A stretch of DNA of 64,000 nt from Caryophanales bacterium UBA2753 (GTDB taxonomy: Bacteria; Bacillota_I; Bacilli_A; RFN20; CAG-826), in the NCBI GenBank assembly GCA_002353275.1, contig DEJH01000026.1, positions 20,135 through 84,134 on the forward strand, given 5' to 3'. A program made the position numbers and the translations under genes. The notes under the pieces are model-generated. The model searched no databases. It was given only the letters and a program-made list of their open reading frames with translations, and was not told the DNA's origin. Below are positions 7,900 through 18,913 of the stretch, piece after piece. Numbering within the stretch: position 1 is the stretch's first letter; each line of letters begins with the position of its first letter.

Positions 7900-8375
7900 T
7901 TTTTGATTTTGATTTCGACATCTTGTCCTTCAAAATGGCGAAGCTTGATGCCCGCTAAATCGAGCATTTTCTTGCTCGCTCTAATTCCGGTAGTGGATTC
8001 GTATTTATTGTCTAAATAAACGACTTCTTTAATTCCGGTTTGAATGATTGCTTTAGCGCATTCATTACATGGGAAAAGAGTAACATATAAAGTTGCCCCT
8101 TTAAGAGTGCCACCAACTTGAGTGTTTAAAATTGCATTAAATTCAGCGTGGCAGACATATAAATATTTGGAATCTAAATCTTCTCCTTTATTCCAAGAGA
8201 GTTGATCTTCATCTAATTGACGAGGCATTCCGTTATAACCAATAGAAATAACTTTGTTATCTGGACTAACGATAACCGCCCCAACTTTAGTGTTCGGGTC
8301 TTTACTTCTTAACGCGGAAAGAACCGCCATTCCCATAAAATATTCGTCCCAAGAGATATTGTTATATTTTTTCAT
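7896..8375 (-). CDS. comEB: Deoxycytidylate deaminase (ComEB-like)
   Basis: 159 aa. The zinc site is HAEFNAI (His76, catalytic Glu78) and PCNEC (Cys103, Cys106), typical of dCMP deaminases; the N-terminal DEYFMGMAVLSALRSKDPNTKVGA matches ComEB/dCMP deaminase. It makes dUMP, the thymidylate synthase substrate, so pairing with folD fits dTMP supply. First gene of the four-gene minus-strand operon. TACAAT at 8388-8383 (minus) lies 7 nt from the ATG with no Shine-Dalgarno, so the mRNA may be leaderless. Confidence 0.9.
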   Translation of the reverse strand: MKKYNNISWDEYFMGMAVLSALRSKDPNTKVGAVIVSPDNKVISIGYNGMPRQLDEDQLSWNKGEDLDSKYLYVCHAEFNAILNTQVGGTLKGATLYVTLFPCNECAKAIIQTGIKEVVYLDNKYESTTGIRASKKMLDLAGIKLRHFEGQDVEIKIKK

Positions 8376-8422
8376 GTGTTCTATTGTAGCAAATAAATTG
8401 CTAAATAGGTATAATTCTTTAC
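8376..8422. promoter_or_regulatory. 47-bp divergent promoter region of comEB and nrdG
   Basis: Minus-strand -10 TACAAT (8388-8383) and plus-strand -10 TATAAT (8410-8415) each lie 7 nt from their start codon, so both transcripts should begin at or next to the ATG. The -35 elements overlap between them and are weak. Confidence 0.6.
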
Positions 8423-9115
8423 ATGGAATTCGTTAGCATTAATAAATTAACTTTGCTTGATTATCCTGAAAAGGTTGCTTGTGTCTTATACACCCCTACA
8501 TGTAATTTTGCCTGTCCATATTGTCATAACTGGGAAACATTAATCAAAGAAAATCTTCCACCTTTAGATTTTGAAAATGATATTATCTCCTTCTTAAAGA
8601 AAAGACTTGGAATTCTTGATGGAGTGGTTATTTCTGGTGGGGAGCCAACTTTAATGAAAGAACTTCCAGAAAAGATCAAAACCATTAAAGAACTTGGCTA
8701 TTTAGTAAAATTAGACACGAATGGATCTAATCCAAAGATGCTAAAAGAACTCATTGAAAATAAGTTGATTGATTATGTAGCGATGGACATCAAACATTCG
8801 TTTAATAAATATTACGACATTATTGTTAACCGTAATATTGATCTCAAAGACTTAGAAGAATCAATTAATATTCTAAAAGAAAATAAAGTCGATTATGAAT
8901 TTAGAATTACTCTAATTGAAGAATACCATGATAAAGAATCAATTTATGAAATTGGTAAGTTATTAGAAGGAAGTAAAAGAATATTCCTTCAGCAATATAA
9001 GCTCTCTGATGGAGTGAGCAATAAATCTTTACATGCGGTTAAAGAAGAAACCGCCAGAGAATATCAAAAGATATTAGAAGAATATATCGAAGAGGTTGAA
9101 CTCAGAGGATATTAG
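8423..9115 (+). CDS. nrdG: Anaerobic ribonucleoside-triphosphate reductase activase (radical SAM, NrdG2-like)
   Basis: 230 aa radical SAM protein: CNFACPYC gives Cys27, Cys31 and Cys34 (CxxxCxxC) for the [4Fe-4S]-SAM cluster, and VVISGGEPTL is the SAM-binding GGE motif. The opening SINKLTLLDYPEKVACVLYT is typical of the longer NrdG2-type activases. It installs the glycyl radical on NrdD, whose gene lies about 1 kb away on the other strand with trxB between. TATAAT lies 7 nt before ATG and no ribosome site is visible, so it is a likely leaderless transcript. Confidence 0.88.
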   Translation: MEFVSINKLTLLDYPEKVACVLYTPTCNFACPYCHNWETLIKENLPPLDFENDIISFLKKRLGILDGVVISGGEPTLMKELPEKIKTIKELGYLVKLDTNGSNPKMLKELIENKLIDYVAMDIKHSFNKYYDIIVNRNIDLKDLEESINILKENKVDYEFRITLIEEYHDKESIYEIGKLLEGSKRIFLQQYKLSDGVSNKSLHAVKEETAREYQKILEEYIEEVELRGY

Positions 9116-9170
9116 AAGCAAATCAAACTTTTGGGTCTCACTTCAATTACCTCCATAAAAATTGTAAGAA

Positions 9171-9199
9171 AAAAGAAAACCCCTTTCTAACGAAAGAGG
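9171..9199 (-). terminator. Terminator of the nrdD-trxB operon
   Basis: Minus strand CCTCTTTC (9199-9192), GTTA loop, GAAAGGGG (9187-9180), then a T-rich tract. All eight pairs form, with one G-U. Confidence 0.85.
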
Positions 9200-9210
9200 T
9201 AATAATTTTA

Positions 9211-10122
9211 TCAGAAGTGACTGTTGAGATATTTAACAGCGCTCATAGCGGCAACCGCACCATCATTACAAGCAGTGATAACTTGCTTGTTTTCTTTTTT
9301 GCGGGTGTCTCCAGCAGCGAATAATCCTTCAACTCCTGTTTCCATGAGTTCGTTTGTTTCGATAAAGCCGTGGTCTAACTTAACTAAGCCAGTTAAAAAT
9401 TCGTTTTGAGGAACTTGTCCAATCGCGATGAATAAGTTATTGGTTTTATAAACAACTTTTTCATGAGTGATGGTGTCTTCAAATTCTGCGCTTTCAAGCT
9501 CATCTGTTCCGACTAATTTTTTTAAAGAAAGGTTATGTCTAATATCAATGTTTTCAGTTTGAAGAACTCGATCGATAAGAATCTTATCTCCAAAGAGTTT
9601 ATCAAAGAGGGTCAACATATGAACTTTTGGACAATATCCTGATAAAAGTAGAGCATATTGTAAAGCGGTATTTGCGTCTCCCACTAAATAGATTTCTTTC
9701 CCTTTATAGAATGGTCCATCGCAGACAGCGCAATAGGAGATACCTTTACCAGTTAATTCCTCTTCATTAGGGATACCCATCTTACGAGGTTTAACCCCGT
9801 TAGCGATAATTACGCTTTTAGCGAGATATTCACTATAATCGGTTTTAACGATGAATAGGCCTTCTTCTTTTTTGATTTCTTGAACATTTTCAAGTTCGAA
9901 GTTAGCGCCTAAATCAGTGATTTGTTCAAATAGACGATCACTCCATTCACTTCCAGAAATGGAAGAGATGGTTGGATAATTCTCTAGTCGAGGAGAGGTG
10001 GCGATTTGACCGCCAAACCCTTCCTTTTCTAAGACCATAACGGATTTACCACTTCTTAAGGCATATAGGGCGGCTGTCATTCCAGCAGGGCCACCTCCAA
10101 CGATAAGAACGTCGTATTCCAT
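9211..10122 (-). CDS. trxB: Thioredoxin reductase
   Basis: 303 aa. FAD-binding GGGPAGMTAALYA at the N-terminus, redox disulfide CAVCDG (Cys131, Cys134), NAD(P)-binding region near VGDANTALQYA (usually GGGxxA, so the dinucleotide loop is atypical), and the C-terminal FAD motif GLFAAGDTR. It overlaps nrdD by one base (TAATG) and so is translationally coupled to it. The likely job is to reduce the redoxin domain fused to NrdD. NADPH versus NADH or ferredoxin preference is not settled by the sequence. Confidence 0.9.
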   Translation of the reverse strand: MEYDVLIVGGGPAGMTAALYALRSGKSVMVLEKEGFGGQIATSPRLENYPTISSISGSEWSDRLFEQITDLGANFELENVQEIKKEEGLFIVKTDYSEYLAKSVIIANGVKPRKMGIPNEEELTGKGISYCAVCDGPFYKGKEIYLVGDANTALQYALLLSGYCPKVHMLTLFDKLFGDKILIDRVLQTENIDIRHNLSLKKLVGTDELESAEFEDTITHEKVVYKTNNLFIAIGQVPQNEFLTGLVKLDHGFIETNELMETGVEGLFAAGDTRKKENKQVITACNDGAVAAMSAVKYLNSHF

Positions 10123-12482
10123 TATTTTAAGCTTTCTAAATAGCCTTTAATGTTCGAGGCATTTTCAAATGTTAAGACTTCGTTTCCATTAGGCACTAAT
10201 AAGGTTGGTGCTTTCTTAACATGATATTCGTTAGTTAATTCAACGTTTTCTTCAGCGTCGATCCATTTATATGGAACTCCAGCTTTTTCAAGTAACATCT
10301 TTGCCATTTTGCAGTTAGGGCAAGTCTTTGTTCCGAAGAGTAATGTTTCATTTAATTTTTTAACTGCTTCTTCACAAGCTTCTTCACCTCTAACCCCATG
10401 AGTTAATTTGGAGTTTTTGATGTTATATGTCTTACGGTTGAGGAATTCTTCACTCTTACCATCATTCCAGTTTTGAATTGGACGGTAGTAACCAGTAATA
10501 CGAGAATAGACTTCAGTTCTTGCTCCACATTTTGGACAGATGTATTGTTCGCCAGTGATATATCCATGTTCTTTACAAACAGAATATGTTGGAGACATTG
10601 TGTAATATGGAAGGTGATAATTCTCAGCAATCTTTCTAACAAGATTCATACAAGATTTCCAGGTTGGGAGTTTTTCACCTAAGAAGGCGTGGAAAACTGT
10701 ACCAGAGGTATATAAGGTTTGTAATTCATCTTGAATATCAAGAGCAGCGAAGATATCGTCTGTAAATCCAACTGGTAAGTGAGAAGAGTTAGTGTAGTAA
10801 GGGGTTCTTCCTTCTTCACTTGCAGTGATGATATCAGGATATTTTTCTTTATCGTGTTTTGCTAAACGATACGCTGTTGATTCAGCTGGGGTGGCTTCTA
10901 AGTTATATAAGTCACCATATAATTCTTGATAATCACTTAATTTGTTTCTCATATGGTTAAGAACTTCTTTAGTGAATTCTTGAGCTTCTTTATTAGTTAA
11001 ATCTTTTCTAATCCAACGTGCATTTAAGCAAGCTTCATTCATACCAACAAGTCCGATAGTGGAGAAGTGGTTATTGAATGTACCTAAATATCTCTTGGTG
11101 TATGGATATAATCCAGCATCCAAAAGTTTGGTAATTGTATTTCTTTTGACCTTTAAGCTTCTAGCGGAGATATCCATGATTTTATCAAGTCTTGCATAGA
11201 AGTCTTCTTTGTCAGTTGCTAAATAAGCGATTCTTGGCATATTGATAGTGACAACACCGACTGAACCAGTTGATTCTCCAGAACCGAAGAATCCACCAGA
11301 TTTCTTTCTTAATTCTCTTAAGTCAAGTCTTAAGCGGCAGCACATGCTTCTAACATCGCTTGGCTCCATATCACTATTGATGTAGTTAGAGAAATATGGA
11401 GTACCGTATTTAGCGGTCATTTCGAATAATAATTTGTTATTTTCAGTTTCAGACCAGTCAAAAGTACGAGTAATGGAATAAGTTGGGATTGGATATTGGA
11501 ATCCTCTTCCGTTAGCGTCACCTTCAATCATTACTTCGATGAAGGCTTTGTTAACCATTGCCATTTCTTTAACACAGTCTTTATATTTGAAGTCGCATTC
11601 TTTTCCACCAACGATCGCGTTGAGTTCTGCCATATCATTTGGTACAACCCAGTCTAAAGTAATGTTAGTGAATGGTGCTTGAGTTCCCCATCTAGATGGA
11701 GTATTAACTCCATAAATGAAGGATTGAATGCATTGTTTGACTTCTTTATATGATAAGTTGTCTTTTTTAACGAAAGGCGCTAAATATGTATCAAAAGATG
11801 AGAATGCTTGAGCACCAGCCCATTCATTTTGCATGATTCCTAAGAAGTTAACCATTTGGTTACATAATGTGGATAAGTGGTTTGCTGGAGCAGATGTAAT
11901 CTTGCCAACAACGCCTCCTAAACCTTCTTGGATGAGTTGCTTTAAAGACCAACCAGCACAATAACCGGTTAGCATTGATAAGTCATGAATATGGATATCA
12001 GCGTTTTTATGAGCTGCACTGATTTCTTGATCGTAAACTTCACTTAACCAATAGTTAGCAGTAACGGCGCCACTATTAGAAAGAATAAGTCCACCAACTG
12101 AATATGTAACAGTGGAGTTTTCTTTAACTCTCCAGTCGTTGATTTTTAAATAGTTATCAACGGTTTTCTTATAGTCGAGATCAGTTGCTTTTTGTTCTCT
12201 TAAGTTCGCTCTGGCCTTTCTATAGAGCATATAGGAACGAGCAACATCGACATATCCGGCTTGGATTAATGTAACTTCAACAGAATCTTGAACATCTTCA
12301 ATGTCAATTACATCGTTTCGAATTTTAGCGTTCATTGTGGCGGCGACTCTAAGAGATAACATGTTGATGATGTCATCGTTATAGAATTTGTGCTCTGCCA
12401 TGAAAGCTTTTTCAATTGCTTTGGAAACTTTAGATAATTCGAATTCTTCTAAAGATCCATCTCTCTTTCTGATGTTTAGCAT
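10122..12482 (-). CDS. nrdD: Anaerobic ribonucleotide reductase NrdD fused to a C-terminal redoxin domain
   Basis: 786 aa. An ATP-cone (about 1-90) is followed by the catalytic barrel with GYCAGWSL (Cys175, candidate thiyl radical), MCCRLRLDL (Cys381/382), the zinc ribbon Cys636/Cys649/Cys652 and the glycyl radical loop RITGYYRP (Gly664). Residues about 712-786 add a glutaredoxin/NrdH-like domain with CPNC at 721-724 and the cis-Pro region KKAPTLL. It reduces ribonucleotides anaerobically. The fused redoxin and coupled trxB argue for thiol reductant rather than formate, as known for some NrdD subtypes. Shine-Dalgarno AAGGGGGA precedes the ATG. Confidence 0.93.
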   Translation of the reverse strand: MLNIRKRDGSLEEFELSKVSKAIEKAFMAEHKFYNDDIINMLSLRVAATMNAKIRNDVIDIEDVQDSVEVTLIQAGYVDVARSYMLYRKARANLREQKATDLDYKKTVDNYLKINDWRVKENSTVTYSVGGLILSNSGAVTANYWLSEVYDQEISAAHKNADIHIHDLSMLTGYCAGWSLKQLIQEGLGGVVGKITSAPANHLSTLCNQMVNFLGIMQNEWAGAQAFSSFDTYLAPFVKKDNLSYKEVKQCIQSFIYGVNTPSRWGTQAPFTNITLDWVVPNDMAELNAIVGGKECDFKYKDCVKEMAMVNKAFIEVMIEGDANGRGFQYPIPTYSITRTFDWSETENNKLLFEMTAKYGTPYFSNYINSDMEPSDVRSMCCRLRLDLRELRKKSGGFFGSGESTGSVGVVTINMPRIAYLATDKEDFYARLDKIMDISARSLKVKRNTITKLLDAGLYPYTKRYLGTFNNHFSTIGLVGMNEACLNARWIRKDLTNKEAQEFTKEVLNHMRNKLSDYQELYGDLYNLEATPAESTAYRLAKHDKEKYPDIITASEEGRTPYYTNSSHLPVGFTDDIFAALDIQDELQTLYTSGTVFHAFLGEKLPTWKSCMNLVRKIAENYHLPYYTMSPTYSVCKEHGYITGEQYICPKCGARTEVYSRITGYYRPIQNWNDGKSEEFLNRKTYNIKNSKLTHGVRGEEACEEAVKKLNETLLFGTKTCPNCKMAKMLLEKAGVPYKWIDAEENVELTNEYHVKKAPTLLVPNGNEVLTFENASNIKGYLESLK

Positions 12483-12539
12483 AAATAATCCCCCTTATTT
12501 GATCTTATGCCTTGTAAATTAAATTATTCTATGACGTTC

Positions 12540-12557
12540 TTCACAATAGTGAGTGAA
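12540..12557 (-). promoter_or_regulatory. Inverted repeat at the nrdD transcription start
   Basis: TTCAC-N8-GTGAA at 12540-12557 spans the predicted start of transcription (about 12554). The arms resemble Rex half sites (TTGTGA/TCACAA) only in part, and no NrdR box of the usual ACAC-type is visible. Possible operator; factor unknown. Confidence 0.35.
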
Positions 12558-12560
12558 TAG

Positions 12561-12589
12561 ATAATATTAAAAGAAGATATATATCGCAA
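12561..12589 (-). promoter_or_regulatory. nrdD-trxB promoter
   Basis: Minus strand TTGCGA (12589-12584), 17-nt spacer, TATTAT (12566-12561). The leader to the ATG is about 75 nt. The rest of 12590-12715 is AT-rich with no further feature I can support. Confidence 0.6.
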
Positions 12590-12715
12590 TAGAAAAATAT
12601 TAATATTTTCGAAAAGTTAGACACTGTCCCAAAATGTTAAATTTGTGCTTTTATTTATAATTGACTTGTGCTCGTGGGTTAAAAATATTTATTATTGTTA
12701 ATTAATTTTTCAGTT

Positions 12716-13915
12716 TTACTGAAACTTTTGCTTAACTAAATCGATAACTACTTCAATCATCTTATTGAATTCAGAAACATCTAAAAATTCAAATCTTCCG
12801 TGATGATTGTAACTTCCTGTGCCTAAATTTGGGGTGATGAGACCGTTTTTGGAGAATGTCGCTCCATCGGTGCCACCTCTAATTGCTCCTTGTTTCAATT
12901 CGATGCCATGCGCTTTAAAAACCTCAATCGCTCTATTTACTGGTGTAGGGTTTTTATCGACATATTTTTTCATATTTTCATATTGATTTTTGATTTTTAA
13001 AGTCACTTCACCTGTCGGATATTTTTTCTTAATTTCTTCAACAGCGTTTTTAACGATTTCCACTCTATCGAGAATTCCTTGATCATCAAAATCTCTGATA
13101 ATCATATTGAGCTCGCAGACTTCATTATTTCCTTCGATGGAATTAAGGTGATAAAAGCCTTCTTTTTTCTCTGATTCAAATGGTGTTTGTTTTGGTAATA
13201 GAGCAACAAAATCACTCGTCATATTTAAGGCGTTTACTAATTTGTCTTTTCCTTCTCCAGGATGGATTGAAACTCCTTTGAAGGTGATGTTTGCGCCATA
13301 GGCGTTGAAGTTTTCTGCTTCAATCATATCGATATAACTTCCATCGATTGTATAGGCATATTCAGCGTTCATTTTTTGATAATTAAAATGTAATGGTCCT
13401 TCACCGATTTCTTCATCAACTGTAAAACAGACACAGATTGTGGCGTGACTTTCTTCTGGGTGATCAAAATAATGTTGAAGCACACCCATGATAATGGCGA
13501 TTCCGGCTTTATCATCCGCTCCTAAAAGAGTGTTCCCATCAGTAATCACTAAATCGTTCCCAATATGATTAACCAAGATTGGAAAATCAATTGGATCCAT
13601 CTCTAATCCATTGAGATATTTGATTACTTCACCTTGATAGTTTTTGATGATTTGAGGATTAACGTTTTCATCACTGACTTCTAAGGCTGTATCCATATGA
13701 GCATTTAGCCCAATTCTTCTTTCATCTCCTAAAAGATGTCCATATACATTTCCAAATTCATCCATATGAGCGTCTTTTAATCCAAGTTCTTTTAATTCTT
13801 TAATTAAAAGTCTTCCAAGATTTTTTTGTTTTTCTGTACTTGGGGTTGTTCCAGTTGTGTCATCCGATTGAGTGTCAATTTTCACGTAGTTAATAAATCT
13901 TAATAAATTGTCCAT
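12716..13915 (-). CDS. pepT: Peptidase T (tripeptide aminopeptidase)
   Basis: 399 aa from ATG 13913-13915, with AGGTGA 5 nt upstream; a GTG 9 bases earlier falls inside that ribosome site. M20 family di-zinc pattern: GLNAHMDTA (His-Asp ligand), LLGADDKAGIAI (bridging Asp), TVDEEIGEG (catalytic and ligand Glu), YTIDGS, and C-terminal GTGSYNHHGRFEF with the last His. It removes N-terminal residues from tripeptides in the cytoplasm. The gene stands alone, divergent from the kinase-like gene. Confidence 0.92.
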   Translation of the reverse strand: MDNLLRFINYVKIDTQSDDTTGTTPSTEKQKNLGRLLIKELKELGLKDAHMDEFGNVYGHLLGDERRIGLNAHMDTALEVSDENVNPQIIKNYQGEVIKYLNGLEMDPIDFPILVNHIGNDLVITDGNTLLGADDKAGIAIIMGVLQHYFDHPEESHATICVCFTVDEEIGEGPLHFNYQKMNAEYAYTIDGSYIDMIEAENFNAYGANITFKGVSIHPGEGKDKLVNALNMTSDFVALLPKQTPFESEKKEGFYHLNSIEGNNEVCELNMIIRDFDDQGILDRVEIVKNAVEEIKKKYPTGEVTLKIKNQYENMKKYVDKNPTPVNRAIEVFKAHGIELKQGAIRGGTDGATFSKNGLITPNLGTGSYNHHGRFEFLDVSEFNKMIEVVIDLVKQKFQ

Positions 13916-13986
13916 TTTGTTCACCTATTTTTTTCGTTAGCAAGTATATCATAACAATTTGTTTTTCTATACTTATATTTATAAAG

Positions 13987-13992
13987 TATAAT
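13987..13992 (+). promoter_or_regulatory. -10 box of the 14000 gene, 7 nt from ATG
   Basis: TATAAT followed by seven bases and the ATG at 14000, with no Shine-Dalgarno between. A -35 is not obvious. It is probably the start of the prs-queuosine operon transcript. Confidence 0.55.
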
Positions 13993-13999
13993 AAGCGAG

Positions 14000-14581
14000 A
14001 TGGATATTATTAGAATCAAACATAAAGATTTTGCAAAAGAGAAAGGAATTAACAATCATAGTTTTATTTGTTCTTTTAAAGAAAAACATTATTTCGTTAG
14101 AAAATTTGATTATAAAAAAGACGAAGGAAAAGAACTTTTATATTGTTTAAAGCAACTTAAACTTTCTGGAGTTAAATCTCCTAAACTATTTTGGATTGAT
14201 AAAAAAGCTGGTTATATCGTAACTGAATTTATTGATGGAGAACTCGCTAGTAATTATTTCTCTAAACAAGATTTTGAGGAATGGGCATATGAGAAATTAT
14301 TTATCTCCGCTAGCAATGCTAAGATGAACAAAATGACTTTAGATTATTCTCCTGATAAGTGGATGATTAAAGACGGTGAATTATATTACATTTACCCTAT
14401 TTATATTAAGTATCAGAAGGAAAAAGATTTAGTCGAAAAATATATCCGTTTATGGTTTAATACGAAAGAAACCGTTTCATTCATGAAGGAAAATGGATTA
14501 TCCTTTGATAGCGGTCGAATTAAAAATGAGTACGAAGTTAACAAACAAATCGTACTCATGACTTGCAAGTACTATAGGTAA
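14000..14581 (+). CDS. Kinase-fold-like protein lacking catalytic residues, unknown
   Basis: 193 aa. The N-terminal half resembles the small lobe of APH/Bud32/lipopolysaccharide-kinase proteins: FVRKF (Lys-like position), GVKSPKLFWIDKKAGYIVTEFIDGE (hinge). Where these families have HxD...N and ID, this protein has LDYSPDKWMIKDGELYYIYP, so the catalytic Asp and Asn and the metal Asp are missing or displaced. It may be a pseudokinase or a binding protein. It lies 3 bp before prs and probably shares its transcript. The family assignment is tentative. Confidence 0.45.
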   Translation: MDIIRIKHKDFAKEKGINNHSFICSFKEKHYFVRKFDYKKDEGKELLYCLKQLKLSGVKSPKLFWIDKKAGYIVTEFIDGELASNYFSKQDFEEWAYEKLFISASNAKMNKMTLDYSPDKWMIKDGELYYIYPIYIKYQKEKDLVEKYIRLWFNTKETVSFMKENGLSFDSGRIKNEYEVNKQIVLMTCKYYR

Positions 14582-14584
14582 ATT

Positions 14585-16608
<2,024 letters not shown>

Positions 16609-16611
16609 CTA

Positions 16612-17643
16612 ATGGATATTAATCTTTTTGATTTTGTTCTCCCAGAAGAATTAATCGCTCAAAGGCCAAGTGATAAAAGAGACCATTCTCGTTTACTCGT
16701 GGTTGATAAAGATAACAAGACTTATGAAGATAAGATGTTTTTTAATATCATCGATTATTTACGTCCTGGTGATGTGCTAGTGAGAAACAATACAAAAGTT
16801 ATTCCTGCTCGATTAATTGGAATAAAAGAAGTCACTGGAGCGCATTGTGAAACTTTGCTATTAAAACAAATTGAAGGTGACACTTGGGAGTGTTTAACTA
16901 GACCGGCAAAATCATTAAAAGTTGGAGCAAGAATTTCTTATGGAGATGGAAAATTAATCGGAGAAGTTGTTAAAGAAAAAGAAGAAGGGCTTCGAGATAT
17001 TAAATTTTTCTATAAAGGAATTTTCTTAGAAGTTTTAGATTCGTTAGGCAAGATGCCTCTTCCTCCATATATTAAAGAACAATTATGTGGGAATGATCGC
17101 TATCAAACTGTGTACGCTAAATATACGGGTAGTGCTGCTGCTCCTACTGCAGGATTTCATTTTACTGAAGAGCTATTTGAGAAGATCAAAGCTAAAGGAA
17201 TTGAAGTGGTGGACATTACACTACATATTGGTTTAGGAACATTTAGACCTGTTAAAGTTTCAGATACTGATAATCACGTTATGCATTCTGAAGAATATGA
17301 AATTACTAAAGAAGCATGTGATGCTTTAAATAAAGCCAAAAAAGAAAATCGTAGAATTATTGCTATTGGTACTACTTCAGTTAGAACCCTTGAAGCTAAT
17401 ATACAAGAATTCGGTGTCTTCACCCCAATTAAAAAAGAAACTAATATCTTTATTAAACCTGGATATACTTTTAAAGCAGTTGATGCCCTTATTACTAATT
17501 TCCATCTCCCTAAGAGCACTTTAATTATGCTTGTCAGTGCTTTTGCGGGCAGAGAATTCACCTTAGAATTTTATAAGCACGCAGTAGATGAAAAATATCA
17601 TTTCTTCTCTTTTGGAGATTCAATGTTCATCCATGGAAAATAA
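16612..17643 (+). CDS. queA: S-adenosylmethionine:tRNA ribosyltransferase-isomerase
   Basis: 343 aa, full length. Family stretches [36 protein letters not shown]...[30 protein letters not shown] and [22 protein letters not shown] are all present. It builds epoxyqueuosine from preQ1-tRNA and SAM, the step after Tgt. Its 3' end overlaps queH. Confidence 0.95.
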   Translation: MDINLFDFVLPEELIAQRPSDKRDHSRLLVVDKDNKTYEDKMFFNIIDYLRPGDVLVRNNTKVIPARLIGIKEVTGAHCETLLLKQIEGDTWECLTRPAKSLKVGARISYGDGKLIGEVVKEKEEGLRDIKFFYKGIFLEVLDSLGKMPLPPYIKEQLCGNDRYQTVYAKYTGSAAAPTAGFHFTEELFEKIKAKGIEVVDITLHIGLGTFRPVKVSDTDNHVMHSEEYEITKEACDALNKAKKENRRIIAIGTTSVRTLEANIQEFGVFTPIKKETNIFIKPGYTFKAVDALITNFHLPKSTLIMLVSAFAGREFTLEFYKHAVDEKYHFFSFGDSMFIHGK

Positions 17644-18262
17644 TAAAAATTACCAGAAATATTTATATAAAGAATTAGAAGAGATAGCAAAAAGTGGTAA
17701 GAAACCCACTCTTTTACTCCACGCTTGTTGTGGTCCTTGTTTCACTATCCCTTATGAAGAACTAAAGAATTATTTTAAAATCACAATCCTATATAACAAC
17801 TCTAACATTTATCCAAAAGAAGAACATGATCGACGCTTAGAAGAACTTAAAAAATATCTTCTAGATTTAAAAGCGGATATTCAAGTCATTGAGACTAAAT
17901 ATGATAATGAAACCTATAACAAAGATCTAGAACCTAGAGCTAGTGACAAAGAAGGTCATGAAAGATGTCGAATCTGCTTTAATAAGCGATTAAAAGAAGG
18001 ATTTGAATACGCAAGTAAAAATCATTTTGATTATTACGGAACAGTGATGACAATCTCGAGATATAAGAACGCTCAAGATATTAATAAAATCGGAGAAAAA
18101 CTTCAAAAAGATTATCCTACTGTTAAGTGGTTATACGCTGATTTTAAGAAAAATAATGGCTATGAGAAATCTCTCATAATCATCAAAGAACACGAGATGT
18201 ATTTGCAAGAATATTGTGGCTGTATTTATAGCTATAGAGCCTATCAAAACAAGCAAAGATAG
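17633..18262 (+). CDS. queH: Epoxyqueuosine reductase QueH
   Basis: 209 aa from ATG 17633 ([15 protein letters not shown]), whose N-terminus matches QueH proteins; an earlier in-frame ATG at 17588 lies deep inside queA and is less likely. Cysteine motifs HACCGPC (Cys32, 33, 36), CRICF, and EYCGC are the [4Fe-4S]/metal ligands of the QueH (DUF208) family. It reduces epoxyqueuosine to queuosine, replacing cobalamin-dependent QueG. It overlaps queA by 11 bases and completes the tgt-queA-queH set. Confidence 0.9.
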   Translation: MENNKNYQKYLYKELEEIAKSGKKPTLLLHACCGPCFTIPYEELKNYFKITILYNNSNIYPKEEHDRRLEELKKYLLDLKADIQVIETKYDNETYNKDLEPRASDKEGHERCRICFNKRLKEGFEYASKNHFDYYGTVMTISRYKNAQDINKIGEKLQKDYPTVKWLYADFKKNNGYEKSLIIIKEHEMYLQEYCGCIYSYRAYQNKQR

Positions 18263-18283
18263 TAATAAAATTTGAAGAGAATG

Positions 18284-18307
18284 GAGGTAAAAAACACCTC
18301 TTTTTTT
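18284..18307 (+). terminator. Terminator of the prs-queH operon
   Basis: GAGGT (18284-18288) pairs with ACCTC (18296-18300), followed by seven T. The stem is short but the T run is strong. Confidence 0.75.
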
Positions 18308-18425
18308 GACCTCATTTTTGTGAAAAATTGGCTATTATTTTCACTATTTCTTCTATTTTCTGATCAAATTTTTAATATTTTTTGCACGTGTTTTTCTTTC
18401 TTATAAAAAATATTTTAATTATTTA

Positions 18426-18455
18426 TTGACACATATACACGTATAGAGGTAGGAT
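18426..18455 (+). promoter_or_regulatory. S10 superoperon promoter
   Basis: Consensus TTGACA at 18426-18431, an 18-nt spacer and TAGGAT at 18450-18455. It is the only good site before rpsJ; transcription would start near 18462. Confidence 0.55.
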
Positions 18456-18461
18456 TTGAAC

Positions 18462-18587
18462 GTTGACTGCTCGCGATGATGTGCGAGGTTGCGGACACAC
18501 CCACAGGCGTTGTCATGAAGGTATGTTCGGTAATTCGCATTGAGAGAGATGAAGTCAAAGCCTGAAAGTGATATAGGAGGAAATTTC
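18462..18587 (+). ncRNA. Structured 5' leader of the S10 operon (putative cis-regulatory)
   Basis: GC-richer than its surroundings. CTCGC (18470-18474) pairs with GCGAG (18483-18487), followed by the stretch GGTTGCGGACACACCCAC and further pairable segments before GGAGGAAAT at 18577. Firmicute S10 leaders are known to carry similar GTTGCGACACACC sequence, so ribosomal-protein feedback is plausible. No Rfam search could be run. Confidence 0.5.
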
Positions 18588-18899
18588 ATGGCAAAAACTA
18601 CTAAGATTAGAGTTCGCCTCAAAGCTTATGATCACGTCAACCTTGATCAAAGCGCTGAGAGAATCGTTCAAGTAGCGAAGAACTCTGGGGCTACTGTTGT
18701 GGGCCCAATCCCATTACCAACAGAAAAACAAGTATTCACGATTTTAAGAGCGGTTCACAAGTACAAAGATTCTCGTGAACAATTCGAAATCAGAACACAC
18801 AAACGTATTATCGATATTACCAATCCAAAGAAGGAAACACTCGATGCTCTCAAGAACCTCGATCTTCCATCAGGAGTTGATATCGAAATCAAACTTTAA
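18588..18899 (+). CDS. rpsJ: 30S ribosomal protein S10
   Basis: 103 aa. Start ATG 18588 ([16 protein letters not shown]) follows TAGGAGG; an upstream in-frame ATG has no ribosome site. Contains [20 protein letters not shown] and RTHKRIIDI, the conserved S10/NusE loop and C-terminal strand. It is part of the 30S head and, as NusE, of antitermination complexes. First gene of the superoperon. Confidence 0.97.
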   Translation: MAKTTKIRVRLKAYDHVNLDQSAERIVQVAKNSGATVVGPIPLPTEKQVFTILRAVHKYKDSREQFEIRTHKRIIDITNPKKETLDALKNLDLPSGVDIEIKL

Positions 18900-18913
18900 G
18901 GAGGTAAGACACA

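Larger units (their letters stand above)
18263..18587. other. 325-bp intergenic region before the ribosomal superoperon
   Basis: Holds the queH terminator (18284-18307), about 110 bp of very AT-rich DNA with a CACGTG palindrome but no gene, the S10 promoter (18426-18455) and a structured leader of about 125 nt. Confidence 0.7.

Noticed and set aside
13915..14000. preQ1 or other riboswitch before the queuosine operon
   Set aside because: The -10 box is 7 nt from the first start codon, leaving no leader to hold a riboswitch.
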